Source: an uncultured Pseudomonadota bacterium (GTDB lineage: Bacteria; Bdellovibrionota_B; Oligoflexia; Oligoflexales; CAIYRB01). From it: a DNA stretch of 45,449 bases. The translations under genes were made by a program, and so were the position numbers. Shown here one piece after another: positions 7,032-14,340 of the stretch. Location of the stretch: positions 1 through 45,449 of the forward strand of contig CAIYRB010000197.1 in the NCBI GenBank assembly GCA_903928445.1, read 5' to 3'. Positions within the stretch are counted from its first letter, which is position 1. Each line of letters starts with the position of its first letter. The notes under the pieces are model-generated. The model worked only from the letters and a program-made list of their open reading frames with translations, was not told the DNA's origin and searched no databases.

Positions 7032-9527
7032 ATGGTGACCGCATCCAGGCAGTCAGCGGACCCATGGCTCGGGAGCTCGGGCTTGATCAAGGCTAAAAAG
7101 ACGTTTCAGGTCGGCCTCTCGGTACGCGAATTCGCCCTACCGGCACCGCGTACCGGCAGTATCGAGACCCACTCGGGGTATGGTCCACTGCCCCAGCAAG
7201 GCCAGCAGATCCATGCTGAGCTCCAAGGGGTGCGCGCGGCCAGCGACGGCGCCTACACCGCCGAATATGCCCTGGTGCATAGCTTTAGCGACGAACACCT
7301 GAACGTCCGCGTGAGTGGCCGTGCCGATGGTTTTTACGCCGGCGACTTGCCCTTATTTGAGGAGATCAAAACCGCCTTTGACGCACCGGAATTAGTGCGG
7401 CGACTGCGGGCCCAACCGACGCACCCGTATTGGCTACAGCTGCTGACCTACCTATACATTCACTATAAGACCACCGGCGTTCAGGCGGCGGGCCAACTGC
7501 TGGTCGTGTCGTCACGCACGCGGCAGGAGACCGTCCTACCGGTGCAGCTCGACGTGGAGCGCTACGAATCTTGGCTACAACTGCGCCTAGCTGAGATCCT
7601 AGCCGAGGAGGTCGTGCTGCAGCGGCGTAAAAAGCAGCGTAAAGCACGCGGTAAAGAGCTAGCCTTCCCCTTTGCCGCGCCGCGCTCGGGGCAAGAGGAT
7701 CTCATGCACCTGATCGAAGGTGCGGAGCCGGCGCACAAGCACCTGCTGATCGAAGCGCCGACGGGCATGGGAAAGACCCTGGCGATTTTGCTGCCGACCG
7801 TGCGGCAGGCGCTACAGGCGGGCGCCGCGACGATCTTTATCACGCCAAAGAATAGCCAGCATGCCGCGCCCGAGCATGCCGCCAAGCAGATCGGAATGAT
7901 CCGTACCTTGACGCTGACGGCCAAGGCGCGCATCTGCATGAAGGCCGAAATGGTCTGCAACCCGACCGCCTGCGAGTACGCCAGGGACTACTATCAGAAG
8001 GTTGCCGAGCACGACCTGGTCGCCAAACTCGGTCGCCTACAGGCAGTCACCGCAGCGACCTTGAAACGCTATGCAGAGCGCTACGAGGTCTGCCCCGCTG
8101 AGCTGGGCATGGACGCCACCCCAGCGTTTGACCTGATCATCGGCGACTATCATTATGTCATCGGGGCGCAGGGCCTGATCACTCGGGTGACCGCCAGGCA
8201 ACGCGGTAAGGCGGCAAAGCCGTCCTTGATCATCGACGAGGCACACAATTTATTCACGCGGGCGACGGAGAACCAATCGGCCACACTCTCGGTCCGTGAG
8301 CTGACGGCGCTCAGTCGGGACGCCAGCGATGTGTTGCCAGATCAGTCGGTGTCGGCCGAGACGATCGCGCTGATCACAAGTAAGGGTCCTGACACTCGGC
8401 GCCTTGCTTTGGACCAAGCGCTGGTTGACACCTTTGCTGCACTCAACGACCGCTGGGACATCCTGACGGCCAGGTATTTAAGCAGCGACGTCGTCATCGC
8501 CGAAGCGGACCCGGTCCTGCGGCTGACGGCTTATTGGCGTGAGTTTTATCTGACCTTTAAAGCGGTCGCCGAGATCTTCCTGGGCAAAGACAAACCCAGT
8601 GACGATGCAAGTCACTCGCTTAATCCCTACGCCTGCCTCTACGAACGAAGCAGCAGCGATCACTTGATGAAGCTTCTGTGCTGCGATGCGTCAGCGCATC
8701 TTGCCGCTTGTTTTGAGCCATTCGCACGACTCATCGCCTTTTCGGCGACGCTGCGTCCCTTTGAATTTTACGCCAAACTATCCGGGCTGGACCTTGGCAG
8801 TCTGGGAACGGCAAGCTTTGCCTCACCATTTCCTGTAGCCAACCGCAAGGTCCTGGTCATCCCGCAGGTATCGACCAAACTCCGCGACCGTCGGCAAAAT
8901 CTCGACAAGATCGCCGCGGCGATCGTTAAACTCAGCGCGGCGCGACCAGGCCACTATATGGCGTTGTTTCCCAGCTTTCAGTTTATGAATGATGTGGCCG
9001 AGCGGCTAGATGCCCCGGGATTTGTCGTGGTGCGGCAAACACCGGGGATGTCGCACGCGCAAACCAAGCACATCGTCGATGCGCTGCGCGCAGGACCCAG
9101 TCCCCTACTCGTCCTCGGTGTTCAAGGCGGCAGCCTATCGGAAGGTATCGACTTTCCCGGCGAGCAGTTGATCGGCGTCGTCATCGTCGGCCCCGCGTTA
9201 CCCACGTGCGACGAAGCGCGCGAGGTGCTGCGCGCCTATTACGAGCGCGCCTACGGTCAGCGCCTCGGTTACGATTATGCCTACACCTACCCAGCCATGG
9301 CTAAGGTGGTGCAGGCTGCAGGCAGGGTGATCCGCACCCAACACGATCGCGGTCTGATCGTCTTGATGGACGCCCGTTTTGTCGAGCCGCGTTATAGTTC
9401 GCTGCTGCCTCAGGGGTGGTTTAAGGACTCGGTCCGCGAGCTGGTGAGCCAGCGCATCTTGGGCGATATTCAGGCGTTCTGGCAAGGCGGGGACGTGTTA
9501 GGATCAGAGGACGTGACGAGCTCCTGA
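7032..9527 (+). CDS. PD-(D/E)XK nuclease fused to a Rad3/DinG-type Fe-S helicase
   Basis: 831 residues in two parts. Residues about 25-200 look like a RecB/Cas4-like PD-(D/E)XK nuclease: His61, Asp99 in GRADG, EIK at 111-113, then QLLTYLY at 136-142. Unlike Cas4 this part has no cysteine. Residues about 215-831 are a superfamily 2 XPD/DinG-type helicase: Walker A APTGMGKT (242-249), a four-cysteine Fe-S set (Cys302, 309, 314, 354), DEAH at 402-405, and motif VI QAAGRVIRTQHDRG near the end. It should unwind DNA 5'-3' and cut it, as a repair or defence enzyme. A serine recombinase starts 29 bases after its stop. The ATG is not preceded by a clear ribosome site, and the first ~20 residues may be untranslated. 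Confidence 0.88.
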   Translation: MVTASRQSADPWLGSSGLIKAKKTFQVGLSVREFALPAPRTGSIETHSGYGPLPQQGQQIHAELQGVRAASDGAYTAEYALVHSFSDEHLNVRVSGRADGFYAGDLPLFEEIKTAFDAPELVRRLRAQPTHPYWLQLLTYLYIHYKTTGVQAAGQLLVVSSRTRQETVLPVQLDVERYESWLQLRLAEILAEEVVLQRRKKQRKARGKELAFPFAAPRSGQEDLMHLIEGAEPAHKHLLIEAPTGMGKTLAILLPTVRQALQAGAATIFITPKNSQHAAPEHAAKQIGMIRTLTLTAKARICMKAEMVCNPTACEYARDYYQKVAEHDLVAKLGRLQAVTAATLKRYAERYEVCPAELGMDATPAFDLIIGDYHYVIGAQGLITRVTARQRGKAAKPSLIIDEAHNLFTRATENQSATLSVRELTALSRDASDVLPDQSVSAETIALITSKGPDTRRLALDQALVDTFAALNDRWDILTARYLSSDVVIAEADPVLRLTAYWREFYLTFKAVAEIFLGKDKPSDDASHSLNPYACLYERSSSDHLMKLLCCDASAHLAACFEPFARLIAFSATLRPFEFYAKLSGLDLGSLGTASFASPFPVANRKVLVIPQVSTKLRDRRQNLDKIAAAIVKLSAARPGHYMALFPSFQFMNDVAERLDAPGFVVVRQTPGMSHAQTKHIVDALRAGPSPLLVLGVQGGSLSEGIDFPGEQLIGVVIVGPALPTCDEAREVLRAYYERAYGQRLGYDYAYTYPAMAKVVQAAGRVIRTQHDRGLIVLMDARFVEPRYSSLLPQGWFKDSVRELVSQRILGDIQAFWQGGDVLGSEDVTSS

Positions 9528-9556
9528 AGAGATGTTTTGCAGACCAAAGGTGGACT

Positions 9557-10195
9557 ATGCGGCGTTTTGCAATCTACTACCGGGTGTCGACGGATCGTCA
9601 GGACTTTGAGAGTCAAAAATTCGTCGTCGACAAGTGGCTCAGCGACCTGCCGGCAGACCGAAGGCCGCAGACCCTGCCGCTGATCTTTCAAGACGAAGGC
9701 ATCTCCGGGCGCACGATGAATCGCCCTGGCCTCCAGGCCTTGCTCGCCGCCGCCTACAGCAAAAAGATCGACACCATCATCGTCTACCGTTTGGACCGCC
9801 TCAGCCGGCATGCCACCACCGCCATTCGCCTGCTGCTCAACCTTGAAGAAGTCGGCGTCGCCTTTGTCTCGGTGACCCAGCCAGTCCTCAACCTCGGGCA
9901 CGAGAACCCCTTTCGTCGCACGATGCTCGCGGCCTTCGCCGAGATCGCCGAGATCGAACGCGACACCATCGTGGCGCGGGTGCGTGCCGGTCTCGATGCC
10001 GCCCGCAAGCGGGGGGTGAAGCTTGGCGCTCCGGCGAAGATTTCACCGGCAAAGCAGAGCGAGGCAGTGACGCTGAAAGCCCAAGGGCTGTCCTATAAGG
10101 CGATTGCCAAACAACTGGATCTGAGTGTTGGCTCGGTGCACAAGCTGATTAAAAGCAGCGAGAAGGCAGCGGCCCTGCCGGAGGCTGCCCCCTGA
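9557..10195 (+). CDS. Small serine recombinase (resolvase/invertase family)
   Basis: 212 residues. The N-terminal catalytic domain begins RFAIYYRVSTDRQ with nucleophile Ser11, continues with the arginine motif IVYRLDRLSRH and a long E helix (FAEIAEIERDTIVARVRAGL). The C-terminal ~50 residues carry a helix-turn-helix (GLSYKAIAKQLDLSVGSVHKLI), as in resolvases and invertases. It is too short to be a large phage-type integrase. It would recombine short paired sites. No transposase or transposon end is nearby, so it may act on a local site or be a relic of an element. It follows the helicase gene by 29 bases and may be co-transcribed. Confidence 0.9.
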   Translation: MRRFAIYYRVSTDRQDFESQKFVVDKWLSDLPADRRPQTLPLIFQDEGISGRTMNRPGLQALLAAAYSKKIDTIIVYRLDRLSRHATTAIRLLLNLEEVGVAFVSVTQPVLNLGHENPFRRTMLAAFAEIAEIERDTIVARVRAGLDAARKRGVKLGAPAKISPAKQSEAVTLKAQGLSYKAIAKQLDLSVGSVHKLIKSSEKAAALPEAAP

Positions 10196-10212
10196 TTGTT
10201 TGATCCCGCGGC

Positions 10213-10265
10213 GTTGCTTGGTGGCAACTCTCGCGCAGATGGCAGCGTGCACCATGGACCACGCT
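10213..10265. repeat. Inverted repeats just downstream of the recombinase gene
   Basis: An imperfect 22-bp palindrome at 10244-10265 has outer arms AGCGTG/CACGCT and a CCATGG centre, symmetric at 18 of 22 positions. A second small repeat, GTTGC/GCAAC, lies at 10213-10228. Small serine recombinases act on partly palindromic sites of about 26-30 bp, so the first repeat could be a crossover or operator site. This is a placement argument only. Confidence 0.35.
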
Positions 10266-10359
10266 AAGCCAGCTAGCATAGATTCGATGATTTGTGCTAG
10301 AACTCGGCCGTTTAGACAGCCTCCTGGCCATCACCTAAAGCCACCCTAAGGATCACACC

Positions 10360-10584
10360 ATGACCGCCACCCCAACCACAACTCCCGCCACCGCCGTCGA
10401 CACTGCCGCTGCTGCGGAACACGTCCATGGCCCTAACTGCAGCCACGATCACCACGACCATCACCATCATCATCACGCGGTTCAACCCTTTGTACGAGCG
10501 ACCCCCAAGCTCGGTCGCAACGATCCTTGCTCCTGCGGCTCGGGTAAGAAGTACAAAAAATGCTGTGCCGGTGACCACGCGTAG
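10360..10584 (+). CDS. Free-standing SEC-C zinc-binding peptide with a His cluster
   Basis: A 74-residue protein. The C-terminal part (residues about 47-70) is a SEC-C motif, [16 protein letters not shown], with Cys57, Cys59, Cys68 and Cys69 as zinc ligands. This is the same motif as the SecA tail, which binds SecB and ribosomes. Residues 21-39 form a His-rich patch (His21, 23, 29, 31, 32 and 34-39, plus Cys27), a likely second metal site. The first 20 residues are Thr/Ala/Pro low complexity. AAGGA precedes the ATG. Function is unknown: a chaperone-like SecB/ribosome adaptor or a metal-buffering peptide are both possible. Confidence 0.85.
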   Translation: MTATPTTTPATAVDTAAAAEHVHGPNCSHDHHDHHHHHHAVQPFVRATPKLGRNDPCSCGSGKKYKKCCAGDHA

Positions 10585-10729
10585 GCCTTGGGGCTTAAGG
10601 GTTAGCCGTGGTACATGGACAAAACTTAAAGCTTCTAGCGAGATGCCTAATGATGCTGGACTAAACCAAGCATGATCTAGTATGAAGGCCCGCCCATAGG
10701 TCTTCAACCCTTCGACGACAGGATGCCCC

Positions 10730-11041
10730 ATGAAAATCACCCGCGCCATGGCCCTCGTATCTCCCCTGATGTTTGCCCTCGCTGCTTGCAGCACCAAACA
10801 AGCTTCGCATACCGCTGCTGCACCCGCAGCACTGTCTGTTTCGTTCAACGGCGCTTGCGCCGGCTGTCACGGCGACAGCGGCGAAGGCGGCCTTGGCCCG
10901 GCGCTGGCTGGCAGCAAGCTGAGCCTGGCTGATTTCACTGCCACGGTTCGTGCCGGTAGCGGTCCGATGCCAGCATTTGGCGCCGCGGACTACAGCGATG
11001 CGCAGCTAAGCAATGACTACGCCTTTTTGACCGGCAAGTAA
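10730..11041 (+). CDS. One-haem c-type cytochrome lipoprotein
   Basis: 103 residues. The signal peptide ends in a lipobox (ALAAC, Cys20 lipidated), so the protein is anchored in a membrane on the periplasmic side. The haem motif CAGCH is at 43-47 and Met80 (SGPMPAF) is the probable sixth ligand. Length and motif order match small class I cytochromes of the CBB3 type, which carry single electrons between periplasmic redox partners. AGGA lies just upstream of the ATG. No oxidase or reductase gene is adjacent, so its partner is unknown. Confidence 0.92.
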   Translation: MKITRAMALVSPLMFALAACSTKQASHTAAAPAALSVSFNGACAGCHGDSGEGGLGPALAGSKLSLADFTATVRAGSGPMPAFGAADYSDAQLSNDYAFLTGK

Positions 11042-11055
11042 TAGGCGGTTGGTGA

Positions 11056-11829
11056 TCAGCGAAAGAAGTCCTGGGTCATCCAGTAGCCATTGCCCACTGG
11101 GGCAAAGCCACAGGCGACCTCTTTGTAGGCGGCGTTCGCCATGTTTTCATAGTGGCCGCCGCCCGGGCCTTCGTCCCACATCATTTTAAGGCAGCCAGGT
11201 TGTGACGATGCCGGCGAGCCGTTCCACCCTGGGCACTCGTCCTGTGCGCTTTCGCCACACTTGCCAAAGGCGCCGTGAGCAAAGCCCGCGGCGCCGTCGG
11301 AGGCCGCTTGACCATCGAGGCAGCTCGATGCCGAGGTGCGCAGGGTAAGCGCGGGGCGACCGATGCTGGCACGGTACTGGTTGATCACCGCCAAGCAGTT
11401 TTGCCGGAGGTCGTCTAGGTTGGAGCTGGCTGCGTTCATCGGCGTCACTGCTGAAGAGCCGCTTGATGGCACCGAGCCGCCACCGGCACCAGTGCTGCCC
11501 TTGATCACCGCGGCGATGGAGTTGATCAAAGTCGACAGTCCGTTACCCTGGGTCGTGGTGGGACTGGGCGTTGTTAAGACTGGGCTTGGTGCGGTAGGAG
11601 GTGCCCCTGGGGCGAGGCCAGGAGTTGATCCAGGGCCGCTGAGGACCGGGGCAGCGCCGGTGTTGCCGTTAGGATTGGTTGTGTCGGTACCTGCAGTGTT
11701 AGCCACCAGAGGCGTATTTGTCGATGCTGGAGCGGGAGCGCCCTCCTGTTGCTTGGATCCACCGCAACCGGTCGCTGTAGCCGCACCGAGTAAGATCACC
11801 AGGGTGGTCACGGTGTTGCGAAGTTTCAT
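11056..11829 (-). CDS. CAP/SCP-domain lipoprotein
   Basis: 257 residues from ATG 11829, which has a strong GGAGGA site 7 bases upstream; a longer frame to 11895 lacks one. A signal peptide ends near ATATGC with Cys22 as the probable lipid-modified residue. Residues about 25-120 are a Pro/Thr/Ser/Gly-rich linker. The C-terminal ~120 residues are a CAP (cysteine-rich secretory protein/PR-1) domain: an NQYRASIGRPAL helix, a conserved His in FAHG, and GGHYENM, the CAP signature. Several cysteines (for example in SSCLDG, KCGES, ECPGW, GCLKMM) may form disulphides. Bacterial CAP proteins are exported; their biochemical role is mostly unknown. It is convergent with the cytochrome gene. Confidence 0.88.
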   Translation of the reverse strand: MKLRNTVTTLVILLGAATATGCGGSKQQEGAPAPASTNTPLVANTAGTDTTNPNGNTGAAPVLSGPGSTPGLAPGAPPTAPSPVLTTPSPTTTQGNGLSTLINSIAAVIKGSTGAGGGSVPSSGSSAVTPMNAASSNLDDLRQNCLAVINQYRASIGRPALTLRTSASSCLDGQAASDGAAGFAHGAFGKCGESAQDECPGWNGSPASSQPGCLKMMWDEGPGGGHYENMANAAYKEVACGFAPVGNGYWMTQDFFR

Positions 11830-12048
11830 GTGACTTCCTCCAAGCATGCTGGCCCTGCGACAAGGTCTTGGCATTGCGACCACTGGTACTGTCAAAATTG
11901 ACCTAAGGTCTATATAGAAGCAAGAACTGGGCTTAATCTAGTAAACGTATAATCGATAGGTTACAGCCGCCACGGCGCCCAACGATTGGACACCAGCCAA
12001 GTGTTGCTTAATCCTTAGTCGAGACATCGGGGCAGGGCCGGGGCCGAC

Positions 12049-13587
12049 TTAGGACTCGGTATATTGCAAGCGGAAGCGCATCGAGCTAAAGAAATCAAGA
12101 TTAGGCAAGGTCTGCAGCAAGCGATCTTTGACTAATACTTGCAGCAGCATGGCAGTGCGCAGCTCGCCACCTGCGGCACGCATCTTGAGCAGGGGCTGAT
12201 TCAACGAGATGCGCAGACTGACCTCGGACGGTGCCCCTGGATGCTGATGCACGAAGAACGAATAGCAGCTAAGAAAATGCGGGTCGCTGGCGTCCGTCTC
12301 CGGAGTGAGATCCGGATGATTGGCATAAAAGTCCAGAGTGATGCGATGAGCCAGCTCGTCGGTCGGCACCGGGATATGTTCCACGATCAGGGTAAACGAT
12401 CCCATGAAACTCGGACTACTAGATAGGCGCGCCAGATAGGTCTGCAGCTCGGGTGAAAAAACGATGTTGGCGCTGATGATCTTAGACGCCTGATCGATTT
12501 TGATGATGAGGCCCACATTCTTAGATTGGACAAAAATGCGGTCCACGGGCGCCGCATGCTCGCCTCCGCTTAAAGCCCCCTGTAAGGCTAGTTTAGGCGG
12601 TAGCATCGCCGCTGGCGGCACTGTCGACATGGGTGTCAGAGCGGTTGGGACCAGCACATCATAGGTGTAGGGTTTGAGCATTTTTGTCGTATCGAGACAG
12701 TCTTTCACGGTTTGAGTGAATCTGACGCCCTTGATGTCCTCGAACCCATATAAGGCAAATTCCAACCAAAACTTGGCATCCAGCACCACGCCATTGGCGT
12801 CTTTGCCATCGCCATCCTGGGCGTTTGGATTGGACGGGATGACGTCCGGATGCTGCGCCTGCCACTGTGCCCAGATGCGATCGACATTGGCGTGGTGCAG
12901 CCAAAATAGTGGATCTAAGGGCGACATAAAGTGTCCCATATCGCCGCCGATGGAGTTATGAACAGCATTGTGCGGCATGCTTTCAAGCTGACCACTGCCG
13001 CCCCAAGGAGACTGGGCGCTAGCGCGACCGCCGCCAAAGTCGATGAAGTTTTTAATCTGCAGGATGCCAGCGATCGTCCCCGAACCGCAGGCGGCATCGG
13101 CAAAGGTGTCGCTTGCCCCCATCGAACGAGTGTTATCAAACAAGGGGTTGCCATCGCCCCAAGCCAAGTCCGGAATCCGTCGATCGGTGTCCTGCCAGCT
13201 CCAATACGGCAGGCTAAAGGCATCGCTTTCGCCCGCTGTACGCAGGGCATTCCGGCACACTTCCTCAAAGTACATGAGATAAAACCGATGCCAGGGCAGA
13301 AAGAACCAATTGCCGTGGATGCAAAAGTTGTTGTGAATGGTGGCTTGCGCCATCCAGACCTTGCTATCCTTGAGCAAGGCTACGGCCTTCTTATACAGTC
13401 TGAGATCGTCCGCAGCCGCGGCGGAGATGATGGATTTGCGCACCGCCGGGTAGCCGCCAGCGACCGTATCCACCGTATCCTTGGTCGCGGATGGATCTGA
13501 TTCAAGCAACTTGCAACCGAGCAGTCCCAGCACCCCAAGGGTGACACCGCCACTAAGAAAAGCTCTGCGATCGGATCGCCGCATCAT
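12049..13587 (-). CDS. Tyrosinase/polyphenol oxidase, Tat-exported
   Basis: A di-copper oxidase of phenols and catechols to quinones (melanin-type chemistry), 512 residues. Copper A ligands: His85, His91 (IHGNWFF) and His100 (LPWHRF). Copper B ligands: His206, His210 (HNAVH) and His232 (FWLHHANVDRIW). The N-terminus has a twin-arginine motif (DRRAFLSGG) and a hydrophobic core ending LLGC, so it is likely Tat-exported and possibly lipidated at Cys25. The C-terminal ~220 residues are a beta-rich domain. In some tyrosinases such a domain shields the copper centre, but I cannot assign that role here. No separate caddie protein is visible. Two ATGs overlap; the second (13584) is better spaced from AGGAG. 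A single-gene unit. Confidence 0.95.
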   Translation of the reverse strand: MMRRSDRRAFLSGGVTLGVLGLLGCKLLESDPSATKDTVDTVAGGYPAVRKSIISAAAADDLRLYKKAVALLKDSKVWMAQATIHNNFCIHGNWFFLPWHRFYLMYFEEVCRNALRTAGESDAFSLPYWSWQDTDRRIPDLAWGDGNPLFDNTRSMGASDTFADAACGSGTIAGILQIKNFIDFGGGRASAQSPWGGSGQLESMPHNAVHNSIGGDMGHFMSPLDPLFWLHHANVDRIWAQWQAQHPDVIPSNPNAQDGDGKDANGVVLDAKFWLEFALYGFEDIKGVRFTQTVKDCLDTTKMLKPYTYDVLVPTALTPMSTVPPAAMLPPKLALQGALSGGEHAAPVDRIFVQSKNVGLIIKIDQASKIISANIVFSPELQTYLARLSSSPSFMGSFTLIVEHIPVPTDELAHRITLDFYANHPDLTPETDASDPHFLSCYSFFVHQHPGAPSEVSLRISLNQPLLKMRAAGGELRTAMLLQVLVKDRLLQTLPNLDFFSSMRFRLQYTES

Positions 13588-13637
13588 TCAGCTCCTCATG
13601 CGAGCTTCATTTTTTCAGTGATTTAGATGGTTTATAC

Positions 13638-13667
13638 ATTGTAACAGAGGCACAAAGAGGGGTGCAA
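13638..13667 (-). promoter_or_regulatory. Candidate promoter for the tyrosinase gene
   Basis: On the minus strand, TACAAT (13643-13638) is a five-of-six -10 match, 18 bases from TTGCAC (13667-13662), a weak -35. It is placed about 50 bases before the start codon. Confidence 0.3.
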
Positions 13668-13772
13668 ATGGGGGTGCCCAGACGGAGCCTTGGAGGATTT
13701 TCTTGCGGAATCGCTTAACAATATAGTTTAGACTAATAAATCTGGTGCTTTTAACCCTTTTCGTAGTCATGG

Positions 13773-14330
13773 GTGGTTATGTTTCCATTCGATGCCCAGG
13801 GACGCACGAGCCCTCTGGCGGCGACCATGCTCTTGCGCCTTTTCGGCTTGTTCAAAATCCCCATGGTGTTCCACCTGCGACCGTCCATCCTCGTTTGGAC
13901 CGGGCAGCGCTGTGTCTTGCGTCTTCGCCTCAACAGGCGTAGTAAAAATCAGCTTGGCAGCATGTATTTCGCGGCATTGGCCGCGGGCGCTGATTTGGCG
14001 GCCGGGTTCTTTTCCATCGCCGCCATTCGGGCCAGCGGCAAGCCGGTCAGCATGGTGTTTAAAAATGTCAGCGCGGACTTTCTCAAACGCGCTGACGGTG
14101 ATGTGCACTTCATCTGTGACGATGGCGAGCTAATCGCCGCTTTAGTCAACAAGACGCTGGCCACTGGGCAGCGTGAGGAGGCGCCGGTGCACGTGGTCGC
14201 CACGGTTCCAGATAAGCACGGCGAGGAGCCTGTGGCGACCTTCGCCATGACCTTATCGGTGAAAAAGGTCGCAAAGGTCGCAAAGGTCGCAAAGTCTAGT
14301 CAAACACCGCAGGCCAAAAAGGTCGGCTAG
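13773..14330 (+). CDS. DUF4442 hotdog-fold protein
   Basis: 185 residues. The core from about residue 25 (FKIPMVFHLRPSILVWTGQRCVLRLRLNRRSKNQLGSMYF, shown here only as the segment running FKIPMV to GSMYF) matches DUF4442, a PaaI-like hotdog fold related to acyl-CoA thioesterases. A substrate is not known. The tail is Lys-rich and contains three perfect copies of a 9-base unit (14264-14290) giving KVA repeats, prone to slippage. Starts GTG 13773 and ATG 13779 are both possible. ettA begins 10 bases after the stop, so the two are probably co-transcribed. Confidence 0.8.
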   Translation: MVMFPFDAQGRTSPLAATMLLRLFGLFKIPMVFHLRPSILVWTGQRCVLRLRLNRRSKNQLGSMYFAALAAGADLAAGFFSIAAIRASGKPVSMVFKNVSADFLKRADGDVHFICDDGELIAALVNKTLATGQREEAPVHVVATVPDKHGEEPVATFAMTLSVKKVAKVAKVAKSSQTPQAKKVG

Positions 14331-14340
14331 TTTAGAAGGA

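Noticed and set aside
6100..10600. Complete transposon or integrated element with ends
   Set aside because: No transposase, tRNA attachment site or flanking terminal repeats could be seen, so only a loose accessory block is proposed.
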